This document shows positions 43,943 to 52,046 of a stretch of DNA of 64,000 nucleotides, one piece after another. The position numbers and the translations under genes were made by a program. Origin of the DNA: a bacterium (lineage in GTDB: Bacteria; Pseudomonadota; Alphaproteobacteria; Caulobacterales; Hyphomonadaceae); assembly GCA_016125045.1 (NCBI GenBank), contig WGML01000010.1:62001-126000 (forward strand), given 5' to 3'. The stretch's first letter is position 1, and every line of letters starts with the position of its first letter. The notes under the pieces were generated by a model. That model saw only the letters and a program-made list of their open reading frames with translations. It was not told the origin of the DNA and made no database searches.

Positions 43943-45070
43943 GTGACGCCCACCCCGCGAAATCGTCCAACGACAGAGATCAACGCCATGACGGCAGACC
44001 CCCAGTCACAATTCTCCGGCGTGAAAGAAGTCGCTGAGGCCCACCGGTTCGATGAAGCGGCGCTCGCCAGCTGGATGGCACGCCACGTCGAGGGGTATGC
44101 CGGGCCATTGGAGGTTCGCCAGTTCAAGGGCGGCCAGTCAAACCCGACCTACCAACTGATCACTCCGCGCCAGAAATATGTCCTGCGCCGCAAGCCGCCC
44201 GGAAAGCTTCTGCCGTCGGCCCACGCTGTCGACCGCGAGTACCGCATCCTCGCCGCCCTTCATCCGCTCGGCTTCCCCGTCGCCAGGCCCTACGCCCTTT
44301 GCGAGGACGAGAGCATCATAGGAACGATGTTCTACGTGATGGACATGGTGGAGGGTCGGATTCTCTGGGATCAGACCCTGCCCGGCCTCGCCCCGGCCGA
44401 ACGGCGCGCGATCTACGAGGCGAAGGTGCGCACGCTCGCTGATCTCCACCGGATCGACTGGCGGGTCGCGGGGCTCGAGGGGTTCGGCAAGGAAGGCGAC
44501 TACATCGCCCGCCAGATCCACCGCTGGACGAAGCAATATCAAGCGTCTGAAACCACCAAGATTCCGGAAATGGACGCGCTGATCGAATGGCTGCCGAAAA
44601 ACATCCCGCCCGGCGAAACGACGACGATCGTTCATGGGGATTATCGCCTGGACAACATGATCCTGCATCCGACCGAGCCGCGCATCCTCGCCGTACTCGA
44701 CTGGGAACTTTCCACGCTTGGCGATCCGCTCGCCGACTTCACCTACCATTTGATGCAATGGGTGATGCCGAGTTCCGATCCCGTCCGCAGGTCGCTGGCC
44801 AATCTCACCAATCTCACCGAACTCGGTATCCCGACGCGCGACGAATATGTTGACCTGTATTGCCAGCGCGTCGGACGGGCGGGGCTTCCTGAACTCGACT
44901 ATTACTTCGCCTACAATGGCTTTCGCCTCGCCGGCATCCTTCAGGGGATTGTCGGCCGGGTTCGGGACGGCACCGCGTCGAACGCCGCGGCCGCGGAGAA
45001 CGAAGGGCGCGTCGCGCCTCTGGCGCAATTCGCCTACGCCTTTGCGCAGCGCGCCGGGCTCGCGGGCTGA
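43943..45070 (+). CDS. Phosphotransferase family protein (aminoglycoside/choline kinase-like)
   Basis: A protein-kinase-like fold of 375 residues related to the phosphotransferase domain of eukaryotic ACAD10/11. Seen: FKGGQSNPTYQLI (nucleotide loop), YVLRRKPPGKLLPSAHAVDREY with the ATP Lys, the catalytic VHGDYRLDNMIL and metal-binding LDWELSTLGDPLADF. In bacteria such genes sit near acyl-CoA dehydrogenases and may phosphorylate hydroxyacyl-CoAs, as proposed for the animal proteins; that role is inferred. A GTG at 43943 has GGAGG five bases upstream; the ATG at 43988 is a plausible alternative start. Confidence 0.87.
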   Translation: MTPTPRNRPTTEINAMTADPQSQFSGVKEVAEAHRFDEAALASWMARHVEGYAGPLEVRQFKGGQSNPTYQLITPRQKYVLRRKPPGKLLPSAHAVDREYRILAALHPLGFPVARPYALCEDESIIGTMFYVMDMVEGRILWDQTLPGLAPAERRAIYEAKVRTLADLHRIDWRVAGLEGFGKEGDYIARQIHRWTKQYQASETTKIPEMDALIEWLPKNIPPGETTTIVHGDYRLDNMILHPTEPRILAVLDWELSTLGDPLADFTYHLMQWVMPSSDPVRRSLANLTNLTELGIPTRDEYVDLYCQRVGRAGLPELDYYFAYNGFRLAGILQGIVGRVRDGTASNAAAAENEGRVAPLAQFAYAFAQRAGLAG

Positions 45071-45113
45071 CGTCAGATCTAACCTTCTTTGCGCCCCACA
45101 CATTCACAAGCAC

Positions 45114-45140
45114 TCGCCGCCGGAGCGGCCCCGGCGGCGA
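45114..45140. terminator. GC-rich stem-loop after the phosphotransferase gene
   Basis: TCGCCGCCGG and CCGGCGGCGA pair perfectly over 10 bp with a 7-nt loop, 43 nt after the phosphotransferase stop. There is no T-tract. It sits immediately before the Shine-Dalgarno of a tiny ORF, so it may be a terminator or a leader structure. Confidence 0.4.
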
Positions 45141-45149
45141 GAAGGCTCT

Positions 45150-45206
45150 ATGAACGTCGTCCCCTTCAAGAACCGGGTCACGCTCTCCAGCCGACCCAGG
45201 ACTTAG
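45150..45206 (+). CDS. Possible 18-residue peptide
   Basis: A short ORF (MNVVPFKNRVTLSSRPRT) begins with ATG nine bases after a 10-bp stem-loop and is preceded by GAGAAGG. It is basic, with no membrane segment. Its stop overlaps the stop of the opposing DUF3011 gene by three bases. The V(I)PF start is reminiscent of other tiny bacterial proteins, but only the ribosome site supports it. Confidence 0.3.
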   Translation: MNVVPFKNRVTLSSRPRT

Positions 45207-45868
45207 CGAAGGTCAAAGGACAGCACCTGACCATTGCGGATCAGGCAGGTGGCTCGAGCCGAGTAAAACCCGCGATCATGATGTACCCTGACTCGGCCTG
45301 TCACTTCCGCGCCTCGGCGCCCCCATTCAACCCGCGGTTCGCTCTCATACTGAGCTGACCAGGCGTCGCTTCTCCAGGCTTCACGGACGGCCGCGCGCGC
45401 GCACAGACCGATCGCATGACGGGTGTCAAGCCGGTCATCGCGCCAGTCTCGGTCCTCGTCGCCGCGGCGGCGATAGCCGGGGCCGCCGATCAGGTCGTAG
45501 TCGCGCGGGCGGGCGGAAAACACTTCAAAATCCGCCCGGCAGCCATCTTTCACCCACAGCTGACCGCGCGTGAGGTCCCAGTCGCGGCCGCGATCACAAT
45601 CGGCGGACGAGTGTCTGCGAAGAACGCGGGCGTCGACGGGGTCGAAATCCCGCGGCAACCGGCAAACGACCCGTTCATAGTCCCCGGAAGAACAGTTCAC
45701 GGTGATCCGGGTCGCAGAAAAATCCTCCGGCGTCGCATAGTCGCCGTGAGACTGGGCTTCCAGCTTGCGAATGACCTCGTTGACCTGCGCACTGGCGACA
45801 GGGGCGGCAAGCGCGGACGCAGCCAACGCTACGGCAGACGCTTGGAACTTTCTCAGAGAGTTGCTCAT
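45203..45868 (-). CDS. DUF3011 domain exported protein
   Basis: A 221-residue secreted protein: a signal peptide ending at about residue 28 (VALAASALAAPVASAQ), then a DUF3011-like repeat with the pattern VNCSSGDYERVVCRL...VLRRHSSADCDRGRDWDLTRGQLWVKDGCRADFEV, whose Cys residues probably pair. An Arg/Asp-rich linker and a second beta-rich region with CARAAV and ATCLIRNG follow. Function is unknown. It is the second of two adjacent minus-strand genes for exported proteins, which are separated by 83 nt. Confidence 0.8.
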   Translation of the reverse strand: MSNSLRKFQASAVALAASALAAPVASAQVNEVIRKLEAQSHGDYATPEDFSATRITVNCSSGDYERVVCRLPRDFDPVDARVLRRHSSADCDRGRDWDLTRGQLWVKDGCRADFEVFSARPRDYDLIGGPGYRRRGDEDRDWRDDRLDTRHAIGLCARAAVREAWRSDAWSAQYESEPRVEWGRRGAEVTGRVRVHHDRGFYSARATCLIRNGQVLSFDLR

Positions 45869-45951
45869 GCGAAGCAGAGTGCGCTCTGCGGACCGAACGC
45901 AGCCTGAACGCCGCCTTCACCCTTCCGTCGGCATGAGGGCCATTCGCAGTG

Positions 45952-46611
45952 TCAGCTCAACAGGTCGAACTTCTTGTAGAAATGCCGTTCGACCCGGCCC
46001 GTCGGCAGATGGACGTTCGAACACTCGACGTCATACCGGGCCTGCTCGATGAAGAAGCACTGCATCAGCCACGCTCCCACCACGTCGTGTCGATACTTCT
46101 CTTCAAGGTCGTTCACATCCTGTCGAGCCCGTGCATCAGCGTTTCGATAAAACTCGGTCAGGAGACCGATCTTCTGGTCGCCATCGACGATCGCAAGATC
46201 CGCATTCATCGACTCCCACGCAATCGCGTCGCTCTGATCGAAATCGCCGTCCGTGAACTCAAAAAGGAACCCCCGGTTGTTGGGGTCCCAGAGCATGCTC
46301 TCGGCGCCCTCCGACTTGATCTTGTAGTACGGGAATGCACTCAGGACGTCGTAGTTGCGTGACACGCTGAGCGAAGACACCGACTGCACAACAGTGGTCC
46401 GCCCCATCATCTCGAATGTGCGTCGGGACCGGATGTCGAGGACCCCTCGGCTCTCATGGTATGTGGACTCGGTCAGGAAACGCCCCGGCGCGAAATAGGT
46501 GGCGTAGTCATCCCGCTCGAATGGTCGCGCCTGGGCGTCGGCCGTCTCGCCCGCGCCAAGCACAGCAACCAGAACCGCGCACGCCGCGCCCAGCAACCGG
46601 ATCGTTCTCAT
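45952..46611 (-). CDS. Hypothetical exported protein
   Basis: A 219-residue protein with a signal peptide (MRTIRLLGAACAVLVAVLGAGETADAQ), then a mainly beta domain (YATYFAPGRFLTESTYHESRG, RRTFEMMGRTTVVQSVSSLSVSRNYDV) and a C-terminal helix-strand region with WLMQCFFIEQARYDVECSNVHL. GAGGGCGGTCG precedes the ATG at 46611; the longer frame to 46863 is antisense-like Arg-rich sequence. I recognise no family. It lies 13 nt downstream of the ATP12-type gene, so it may be the tail of that operon. Confidence 0.72.
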   Translation of the reverse strand: MRTIRLLGAACAVLVAVLGAGETADAQARPFERDDYATYFAPGRFLTESTYHESRGVLDIRSRRTFEMMGRTTVVQSVSSLSVSRNYDVLSAFPYYKIKSEGAESMLWDPNNRGFLFEFTDGDFDQSDAIAWESMNADLAIVDGDQKIGLLTEFYRNADARARQDVNDLEEKYRHDVVGAWLMQCFFIEQARYDVECSNVHLPTGRVERHFYKKFDLLS

Positions 46612-46624
46612 CGACCGCCCTCGA

Positions 46625-47335
46625 TCAAGTCTCCGAGAGCGTATCAAACCACAAATCGAGCGCCTGCGCGCTCTTTCTTGCCAGCGCGCGGCGCGCAACT
46701 GCTTCTTCGTCCGCGCCCCATCTTTCGGCCTGATAGACTTCATCCAGACTGGCCGCCGCATGCGCCTCCTCGCCCGACAGCCAACGGCGCTCCAGTGCCG
46801 CCGCAAGAATGACCGATCCGAACAACCCGCACCCGTATCCGACACCGGAGAGACGGAAATCATCCAGGGCTTCCGTATACGCCCTCACCCTCGCGACTGC
46901 GTCCGCCGGTTGCGGATGGGCGAGGACGCCCGCCACCGGCTGCAGAGTAAAGCCAAGCTGCGCCGCCGCCCTGACGCGAACCTTTCCCCAAATGTCGTCC
47001 TGACGCGCCTTCAACTCGGCGTCACCTTCCTCCAGATGACACAGAAGATCGGTGCGGGCGTAGCCCGCGGCTTCATCAACCAGGGCTGCGCGCGTGAGCG
47101 GCGTCCGGTCGATCGCGACGTTTGCTAGGCGGGTCAGCGGCATCGAGCGCGGGTCCACACGATCCCCCTGCGCGGACCACTCGGCCTGCAACGCCTCGGC
47201 GAGCCGCCTCGTCGGAAGCTCAAGTCCCTTCCCCGCGGGCGACACCAGGGGCCGCGCGTCGAGGTGAACCCGCCAACCGCCATTCGTCTTGGCGATCTCG
47301 ACCGTGGTGTAGAATCGTCGCGCGTCCGTCGTCAT
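46625..47335 (-). CDS. ATP12-family F1 ATPase assembly chaperone
   Basis: A 236-residue protein of the ATP12 family, which binds the F1 alpha subunit during ATP synthase assembly in mitochondria and alphaproteobacteria. Seen: RRFYTTVEIAKTNGGWRVHLDARPLVSPAGKGLELPT near the start (only its FYxxV..... GW.V.LD.RP...P..... pattern is diagnostic), EWSAQGDRVDPRSMPLTRLANVAID, and DLLCHLEEG. The ATG overlaps the stop of the HAD phosphatase gene by 4 nt, in the order rlu-HAD-ATP12. Confidence 0.92.
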   Translation of the reverse strand: MTTDARRFYTTVEIAKTNGGWRVHLDARPLVSPAGKGLELPTRRLAEALQAEWSAQGDRVDPRSMPLTRLANVAIDRTPLTRAALVDEAAGYARTDLLCHLEEGDAELKARQDDIWGKVRVRAAAQLGFTLQPVAGVLAHPQPADAVARVRAYTEALDDFRLSGVGYGCGLFGSVILAAALERRWLSGEEAHAAASLDEVYQAERWGADEEAVARRALARKSAQALDLWFDTLSET

Positions 47336-48015
47336 CGCGGACGGGCGCCCTCTCGCCCGAACCGGGCCAAGGCTTCCGACAACGATCCGAAATCATGATG
47401 AATTTCGTGAGCGCCTGCGGCGTCCATCTCATCCGGCAATCCGAACCCCCAGCTCACTCCGATCGCCTGCACGCCGGCCGCACGAGCCATCACCACATCG
47501 TGGGTGGCGTCTCCGATCACGACCGTTGCATCGGGCGCCGCGCCGACCGCGCGCATGTTCGCTTCAACCATGAACGGATGGGGTTTGCCGGGACCATCCT
47601 CGGCGCACCAATGGGTCGCAAACCAGCGTCCGAGGTCATGGCTGTCCAGGATGTGGTTCAGCCCCCGTCTCGACTTTCCGGTTGCAACACCAAGAATCCA
47701 GCCTTCGCGGTCGAGTTGAAGAAGCAAATCCATCGCGCCGTCGAACAGCGGATCGGCGCCGCCATGGGTCTCCCTTTGCTGCGCAAATGCCGCGCGATAG
47801 CTGTCTGCAAGTGCGTTGCACAGCTTGGCGGGAGCAGATGGCTCAAGGGCTTGGAACGCCTCCACGAGCCCAAGTCCGATCACCCTTCGGGTCCGATCGT
47901 AAGCGGGATCAGGCAGCCCGCACGTCCGGTACGCAGCGCACATCGCGCTATGGATGCTCTCCCGGCTGTCCACCAGCGTGCCGTCCATGTCGAAAATCGC
48001 GAACCGTGTCGTCAT
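47332..48015 (-). CDS. HAD family hydrolase (phosphoglycolate phosphatase-like)
   Basis: A 227-residue HAD phosphatase. Motif I is FAIFDMDGTLVDS near the N-terminus, motif II is VATGKSRRGL, and motifs III/IV lie in KPHPFMVEAN and VVIGDATHDVVMARAAGVQ. The helical cap between motifs I and II is of the Gph/PGMB type. It hydrolyses a phosphomonoester of unknown identity. It overlaps the pseudouridine synthase upstream and the ATP12 gene downstream by 4 nt each. Confidence 0.92.
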   Translation of the reverse strand: MTTRFAIFDMDGTLVDSRESIHSAMCAAYRTCGLPDPAYDRTRRVIGLGLVEAFQALEPSAPAKLCNALADSYRAAFAQQRETHGGADPLFDGAMDLLLQLDREGWILGVATGKSRRGLNHILDSHDLGRWFATHWCAEDGPGKPHPFMVEANMRAVGAAPDATVVIGDATHDVVMARAAGVQAIGVSWGFGLPDEMDAAGAHEIHHDFGSLSEALARFGREGARPR

Positions 48016-49046
48016 TTTCGCGCTCGCCCACCTCTTTCAAACGGTCGAAACGGGTCATCGGCGATGTCCGCGTCGAATCCCAGAACTTCGAAAGTCAGTT
48101 CGAAATGTTGCGGAAGCTCGGCGACCAGCTCTAGTGGCCGTCCGTTTCGTCCCGGCAACTTCAATGCTCGCGCATGCAGATGAAGGCCGTCAGGAACGCC
48201 CCCAGGCTCTGGCCGCACGCAGGTGTACTTGTTGTCGCCCAGAATGGCGCACCCGATCTCCGCCATATGAAACCGCAGTTGATGCGTCCGCCCCGTTTGG
48301 GGGCTCAGCGCGACCCAGGCGGCCAGCTGGCCGGCGTTCGAGAGCACCGCGTAGTCGGTCACCGCGTGCACAGCACCTTTTTCGCCGTGCACAGCGGACC
48401 GCATCTTTTCCTTATCGCCGCCAGGTCCTTCGGCCTTGATCATCCATCCCCGCAATTGGGCCTCCGGCGGATAGGGCGACCCCAGCGTCACCGCCCAGTA
48501 GACCTTTTGCAGCGCTCGCGACCGGAACAACTTCCCGAGCTCAGCCGCTGCTGACGCGGTCTTCGCGAGAACAAGCACTCCGGTCGTGTCTCGATCCAGC
48601 CTGTGCACCAGACGGGGCTTTTCTTCACCTTCGCGCACCAGGGCGGACGAAAACCCGTCTATGTGTCGGTGGGTTCCGGTACCTCCCTGAACCGCAAGAC
48701 CAAACGGCTTGTTCAATGCGATCAGCCGATCGTCTTCATGGATCACCATCGACCGGATCCATTCGGCGTCCTCGGCTGAGACCCGACCAACATTCGAGGA
48801 CTTGCGCGGGCGATCTTCCTCCGGGCGATCCTGCAAGGGCGGAATGCGGACGCTCTGACCGGGCCTCAGGCGCGCGTTCGATTTCGCCCTCGCCCCGTCA
48901 ACGCGTATCTCGCCGCGACGCAAAAGCCGTTCGATCTGGGGCTGGGAGAGGTGCTGAAACTTCCGCCGCAGCCAACGGTCCAGCCGCACGTCCCCCTCAT
49001 CCGGATGGACGGTGATGTGGACCACCTGGCCAGCATTCCAGGTCAT
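48012..49046 (-). CDS. RluC/RluD-type pseudouridine synthase
   Basis: An RNA pseudouridine synthase of 344 residues with an N-terminal S4 RNA-binding domain (RLDRWLRRKFQHLSQPQIERLLRRGEIRVDG, pattern across residues 21-51) and an RluA-type catalytic domain with D151 in LVHRLDRDTTGVLVLAKT. The segment LSPQTGRTHQLRFHMAEIGCAILGDNKY is also typical. RluC (23S positions 955/2504/2580 in E. coli) is the closest role by context. The ATG at 49046 overlaps the crcB stop by 4 nt. Confidence 0.93.
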   Translation of the reverse strand: MTWNAGQVVHITVHPDEGDVRLDRWLRRKFQHLSQPQIERLLRRGEIRVDGARAKSNARLRPGQSVRIPPLQDRPEEDRPRKSSNVGRVSAEDAEWIRSMVIHEDDRLIALNKPFGLAVQGGTGTHRHIDGFSSALVREGEEKPRLVHRLDRDTTGVLVLAKTASAAAELGKLFRSRALQKVYWAVTLGSPYPPEAQLRGWMIKAEGPGGDKEKMRSAVHGEKGAVHAVTDYAVLSNAGQLAAWVALSPQTGRTHQLRFHMAEIGCAILGDNKYTCVRPEPGGVPDGLHLHARALKLPGRNGRPLELVAELPQHFELTFEVLGFDADIADDPFRPFERGGRARK

Positions 49047-49414
49047 GCCGCCACGCGCCTGACGAACCAGTAGCCGAGGCCTGCGGCGCACACCCCCATC
49101 ACCACGGACGCCCCGACATAAGAAAACGCGACCGCGTATGCGCGCCGCTCGAACATCTCGATCACCTCGAACGAGAAGGTGGAAAAGGTCGTGAACCCGC
49201 CCAGCACTCCCACTCCAAGAAGCAACCGCCACGAGTCTCCCGCCTCGCCCGCTCGCGCCGTCCAACCAGCGAGCGCCCCAAGCAGAAGCGCCCCGGTGAC
49301 ATTCACAAGGAAGGTCGCGACCGGCCACTGCCTTCCGGCCAGCAGAAGGCTAGCGCCGTAGCGCAGCATCGCTCCAATCGCGCCGCCCGCGGCGACAAGC
49401 AAGAACCCGTTCAT
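49043..49414 (-). CDS. crcB: Fluoride channel CrcB/Fluc
   Basis: A small membrane protein of 123 residues with four transmembrane helices, acting as a dual-topology dimer to export fluoride. Seen: GGAIGAMLRYGASLLL (conserved Arg), WPVATFLVNVTGALLLG (conserved Asn), and GGFTTFSTFSFEVIEM with the Phe/Thr-Ser residues of the pore. It is coupled to the downstream pseudouridine synthase. The 100 nt upstream hold no fluoride riboswitch that I can recognise. Confidence 0.94.
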   Translation of the reverse strand: MNGFLLVAAGGAIGAMLRYGASLLLAGRQWPVATFLVNVTGALLLGALAGWTARAGEAGDSWRLLLGVGVLGGFTTFSTFSFEVIEMFERRAYAVAFSYVGASVVMGVCAAGLGYWFVRRVAA

Positions 49415-49514
49415 GATCCGCGAGTGTTTATGGACAGCCGCCCCAATTGACCAGAGCGCAGCCGCACAACGGCTGCCCGAGCGAGCCGCCGAGCCGCTCC
49501 GCCTAGTCAGTGCA

Positions 49515-50273
49515 TCACGGTCTCGGCGAGACTTCCGCCCATCGCAGTTGTTCCAGCGAGAAGCACGGAGGCGGCGATGCATAAACAGAAAAATGACCGC
49601 CGTCAGGATGAGGCCCCCCCAGCTGCTCCGCATGCAGCATCATCCGCGGCGCCGTGACCCCCGACACACTTGCAGCCCCGCCATAGTAGGGATCCCCCAC
49701 GATCGGCCGTCCGGCGATCGCCAGGTGCACTCTCAATTGATGCATCCGCCCGGTTTCCGGGAATAGCTTCAGCAGGTGGAGCCGCCCCTCGGAGCGCACG
49801 ACCCGGTACCTTGTCCGCGCCGCCAACGGCTCGGCGTCGCCCGGACGCGCAGCGCGCATGAGTTCGAGGTCCGGCCTCGGGCGGTACCGGACGAGCTCAT
49901 CGACAAATTCTCCCTCGACCGCAGCGAATCGATCGCCAGTCACCAGAGCGAGGTAGGTCTTCAACATCGACCGCCCGGCGAATGCCGCGGAAAGCGCGGC
50001 TGCGGATGGCTGGGTGTGCGCGGCGATGATGACGCCGGAGGTCTGGGCGTCGAGTCGGTGCACCAATCGCGGGCGCTTGCCGTTGGAACGTTCAAACGCC
50101 CGCAGCAAAAGATCGAGCGTTCTGTCATCAGGGTTGCGAGTCTGGACGGGGAGGCCCGCCGGTTTGTTGAACGCGATGAGGCTGCGGTCCTCATGAATGA
50201 CGAGTGATCTTACAAAGACGCTATCAGCCGCGGAGAGAGCGGAGGCGCGATCCACCAGTCCGCGGCGCTTCAT
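49515..50273 (-). CDS. RluA-family pseudouridine synthase
   Basis: A 252-residue catalytic-domain-only pseudouridine synthase without an S4 domain. The catalytic Asp is D75 in LVHRLDAQTSGVIIAAHT, and FPETGRMHQLRVHLAIAGRPIVGDPYYGG is conserved. Start: a 1-nt overlap with the rarA stop (TGATG). Short RluA-type enzymes modify 23S or tRNA positions such as U746/U32 (RluA) or U65 (TruC); the target here is undecided. Confidence 0.92.
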   Translation of the reverse strand: MKRRGLVDRASALSAADSVFVRSLVIHEDRSLIAFNKPAGLPVQTRNPDDRTLDLLLRAFERSNGKRPRLVHRLDAQTSGVIIAAHTQPSAAALSAAFAGRSMLKTYLALVTGDRFAAVEGEFVDELVRYRPRPDLELMRAARPGDAEPLAARTRYRVVRSEGRLHLLKLFPETGRMHQLRVHLAIAGRPIVGDPYYGGAASVSGVTAPRMMLHAEQLGGPHPDGGHFSVYASPPPCFSLEQLRWAEVSPRP

Positions 50274-51586
50274 CAGGGATCATTCCTTCGGCGGCGACGG
50301 TCTGCGAGGTCCATGAGGTGCGCCTGGAGCCGCTTCTCCTCGCCGCGATCCGTTGGCGCGTAGAAGCCGCGCCGATCCATTCCCTCGGGGAAGTAATCCT
50401 GCCCGGAAAATCCGTCAGCCAGATCGTGATCATAAACATAGTCCGCTCCACGACGCATCTCCCGCATCAGCTGCGTCGGCGCATTCAGGATGTGCGGCGG
50501 CGGCGGTAGGGAGCCCGACTCTTCGGCGGCTGCGATCGCAGACTTGAAAGCGAAGTAGGCCGCATTCGATTTCGGCGCCGCCGCCAGGTGCAACACAGCT
50601 TGCGCGAGTGCGAGTTCGCCCTCAGGCGAGCCGAGCCGCTCGTACGCCGCGGCGGCGGCCTGCGCGACCAGCAGCGACTGCGGATCGGCAAGTCCGATAT
50701 CCTCGCTCGCCATTCGGATGAGCCGTCTTCCGAGAAACAACGGATCTTCGCCGCCTTTCAGCATGCGGGCGAACCAGTAAAGGGCGGCGTCGGGATCGGA
50801 CCCGCGGATGGATTTGTGCAGAGCCGAGATGAGGTTGTAGTGCTCTTCGCGATCCCGATCATAAGCGGCGGATCGTTTCGTAAGGATCCGTTGGAGCTCG
50901 TCGGGCCCCATCGGGGGTCCGTCCCACGCGAAGACCTCTTCGACAAGGTTCAGGAAGTATCGACCGTCGCCGTCGGCGAGCGAATACAGCACCCTCTTCC
51001 CCTCCTCCGTGAGCGGCGCCGATCGCCCGAAGTGAGCTTCGGAGCGCCGCAACAACTCATCGAGTGCGGCGGCCTCAAGACGGTTCAACACCACCACCCG
51101 ACACCGGGACAGCAATGCCGAGTTGAGTTCGAAGCTCGGATTCTCGGTGGTCGCACCGATCAACGTCACGACACCTCGCTCAACGAAGGGCAGAAACCCA
51201 TCCTGCTGCGCTCGGTTGAACCGGTGGATTTCATCGACGAACAGCAAGGTTCCCTTGCCGATCTTGCGGCGCTGTTCGGCCCGCTCGAACACCTCCCGAA
51301 GATCCTTAACTCCGGAGAACACCGCTGAAAGCTGCTCGAACTCGAGCCGGGCGTCTCGCGCCAGCAAGCGTGCGATGGAGGTCTTGCCTACGCCCGGCGG
51401 CCCCCACAGAATGACGCTCGCCAGTCGACCCTTTGCGAGCATCCGTCCGATCGGCCCATCGGAGCCAAGAACATGGTCCTGGCCGACGATCTGGTCGATC
51501 CGCTCAGGCCGCAATCGGTCCGCGAGCGGACGCGGCGCGTCGCCTTCTAGGTCGGAAGCGGAAAAAAGATCGGTCACAGACCGCAC
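50273..51586 (-). CDS. rarA: Replication-associated recombination protein RarA
   Basis: An AAA+ ATPase (437 residues), also called MgsA, acting at stalled replication forks with SSB. Walker A is GPPGVGKTS (62-70), Walker B TLLFVDEIHRFN (113-124), sensor I VTLIGATTENPSFELNSALLSRC, and the C-terminal tetramerisation domain with DPDAALYWFARMLKGGEDPLFLGRRLIRMASED is clear. The start is a GTG at 51586 with a weak ribosome site; GTG 51577 is possible. It is first in the rarA-rluA-crcB-rluC run, though a 99-nt gap separates rluA from crcB. Confidence 0.95.
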   Translation of the reverse strand: MRSVTDLFSASDLEGDAPRPLADRLRPERIDQIVGQDHVLGSDGPIGRMLAKGRLASVILWGPPGVGKTSIARLLARDARLEFEQLSAVFSGVKDLREVFERAEQRRKIGKGTLLFVDEIHRFNRAQQDGFLPFVERGVVTLIGATTENPSFELNSALLSRCRVVVLNRLEAAALDELLRRSEAHFGRSAPLTEEGKRVLYSLADGDGRYFLNLVEEVFAWDGPPMGPDELQRILTKRSAAYDRDREEHYNLISALHKSIRGSDPDAALYWFARMLKGGEDPLFLGRRLIRMASEDIGLADPQSLLVAQAAAAAYERLGSPEGELALAQAVLHLAAAPKSNAAYFAFKSAIAAAEESGSLPPPPHILNAPTQLMREMRRGADYVYDHDLADGFSGQDYFPEGMDRRGFYAPTDRGEEKRLQAHLMDLADRRRRRNDP

Positions 51587-51643
51587 ACTACCGTTGAGCG
51601 ATCCGGTGTGAAAGCGCCTGGATCGTCTTCGCGCTCGTCACGT

Positions 51644-51979
51644 TCAGTTGGGTCGCTTCATCGTGGCGATATAGCTGTACAGGTCCTCACGCTGGTCAAT
51701 CGGAACGATCAGGTGCGGCATGTCCTTGTGCCCTGTGGTCATCCAGACATTGAACGCAGTGAGCGTCATCCCAGGCGCCGACGCGATCGATCTGAAGGTA
51801 GGGGCGGCGGGGTTCGGCGACCGCTCCGTCAGGGGGTCAATTGCATGACAGCCCGCACACGACCGCGACGCATAGGCCAGACCCGCATCCGCGTCACCGA
51901 CCTTCTGGGCGCTCGCTGGAGCGATGGCAGGGAGCGTGAACACCGCCCCGATCATCAGGATACGCACCACAAGGCTCAT
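51644..51979 (-). CDS. Small class I cytochrome c
   Basis: A periplasmic monohaem cytochrome c of 111 residues. The signal peptide MSLVVRILMIGAVFTLPAIAPASAQ is followed by the haem motif C41-A-G-C44-H45; M87 in KDMPHLIV is the likely axial ligand. GGAGG precedes the ATG at 51979; the longer frame to 52315 is antisense of the protease gene. It lies 57 nt downstream-side of rarA's start and 67 nt after the Deg protease gene, and may transfer electrons in respiration; partners are unknown. Confidence 0.92.
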   Translation of the reverse strand: MSLVVRILMIGAVFTLPAIAPASAQKVGDADAGLAYASRSCAGCHAIDPLTERSPNPAAPTFRSIASAPGMTLTAFNVWMTTGHKDMPHLIVPIDQREDLYSYIATMKRPN

Positions 51980-52046
51980 GCTGTCGCCTCCGTTTGATGA
52001 ACAGAGGAAGCATGGAGCCGAGAGATTGCGCGCGCGCTGATTCAGA

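Noticed and set aside
49415..49514. Fluoride riboswitch upstream of crcB
   Set aside because: I could not find the conserved crcB-motif elements in the 100 nt before the gene, and the gene is followed by housekeeping rlu genes.
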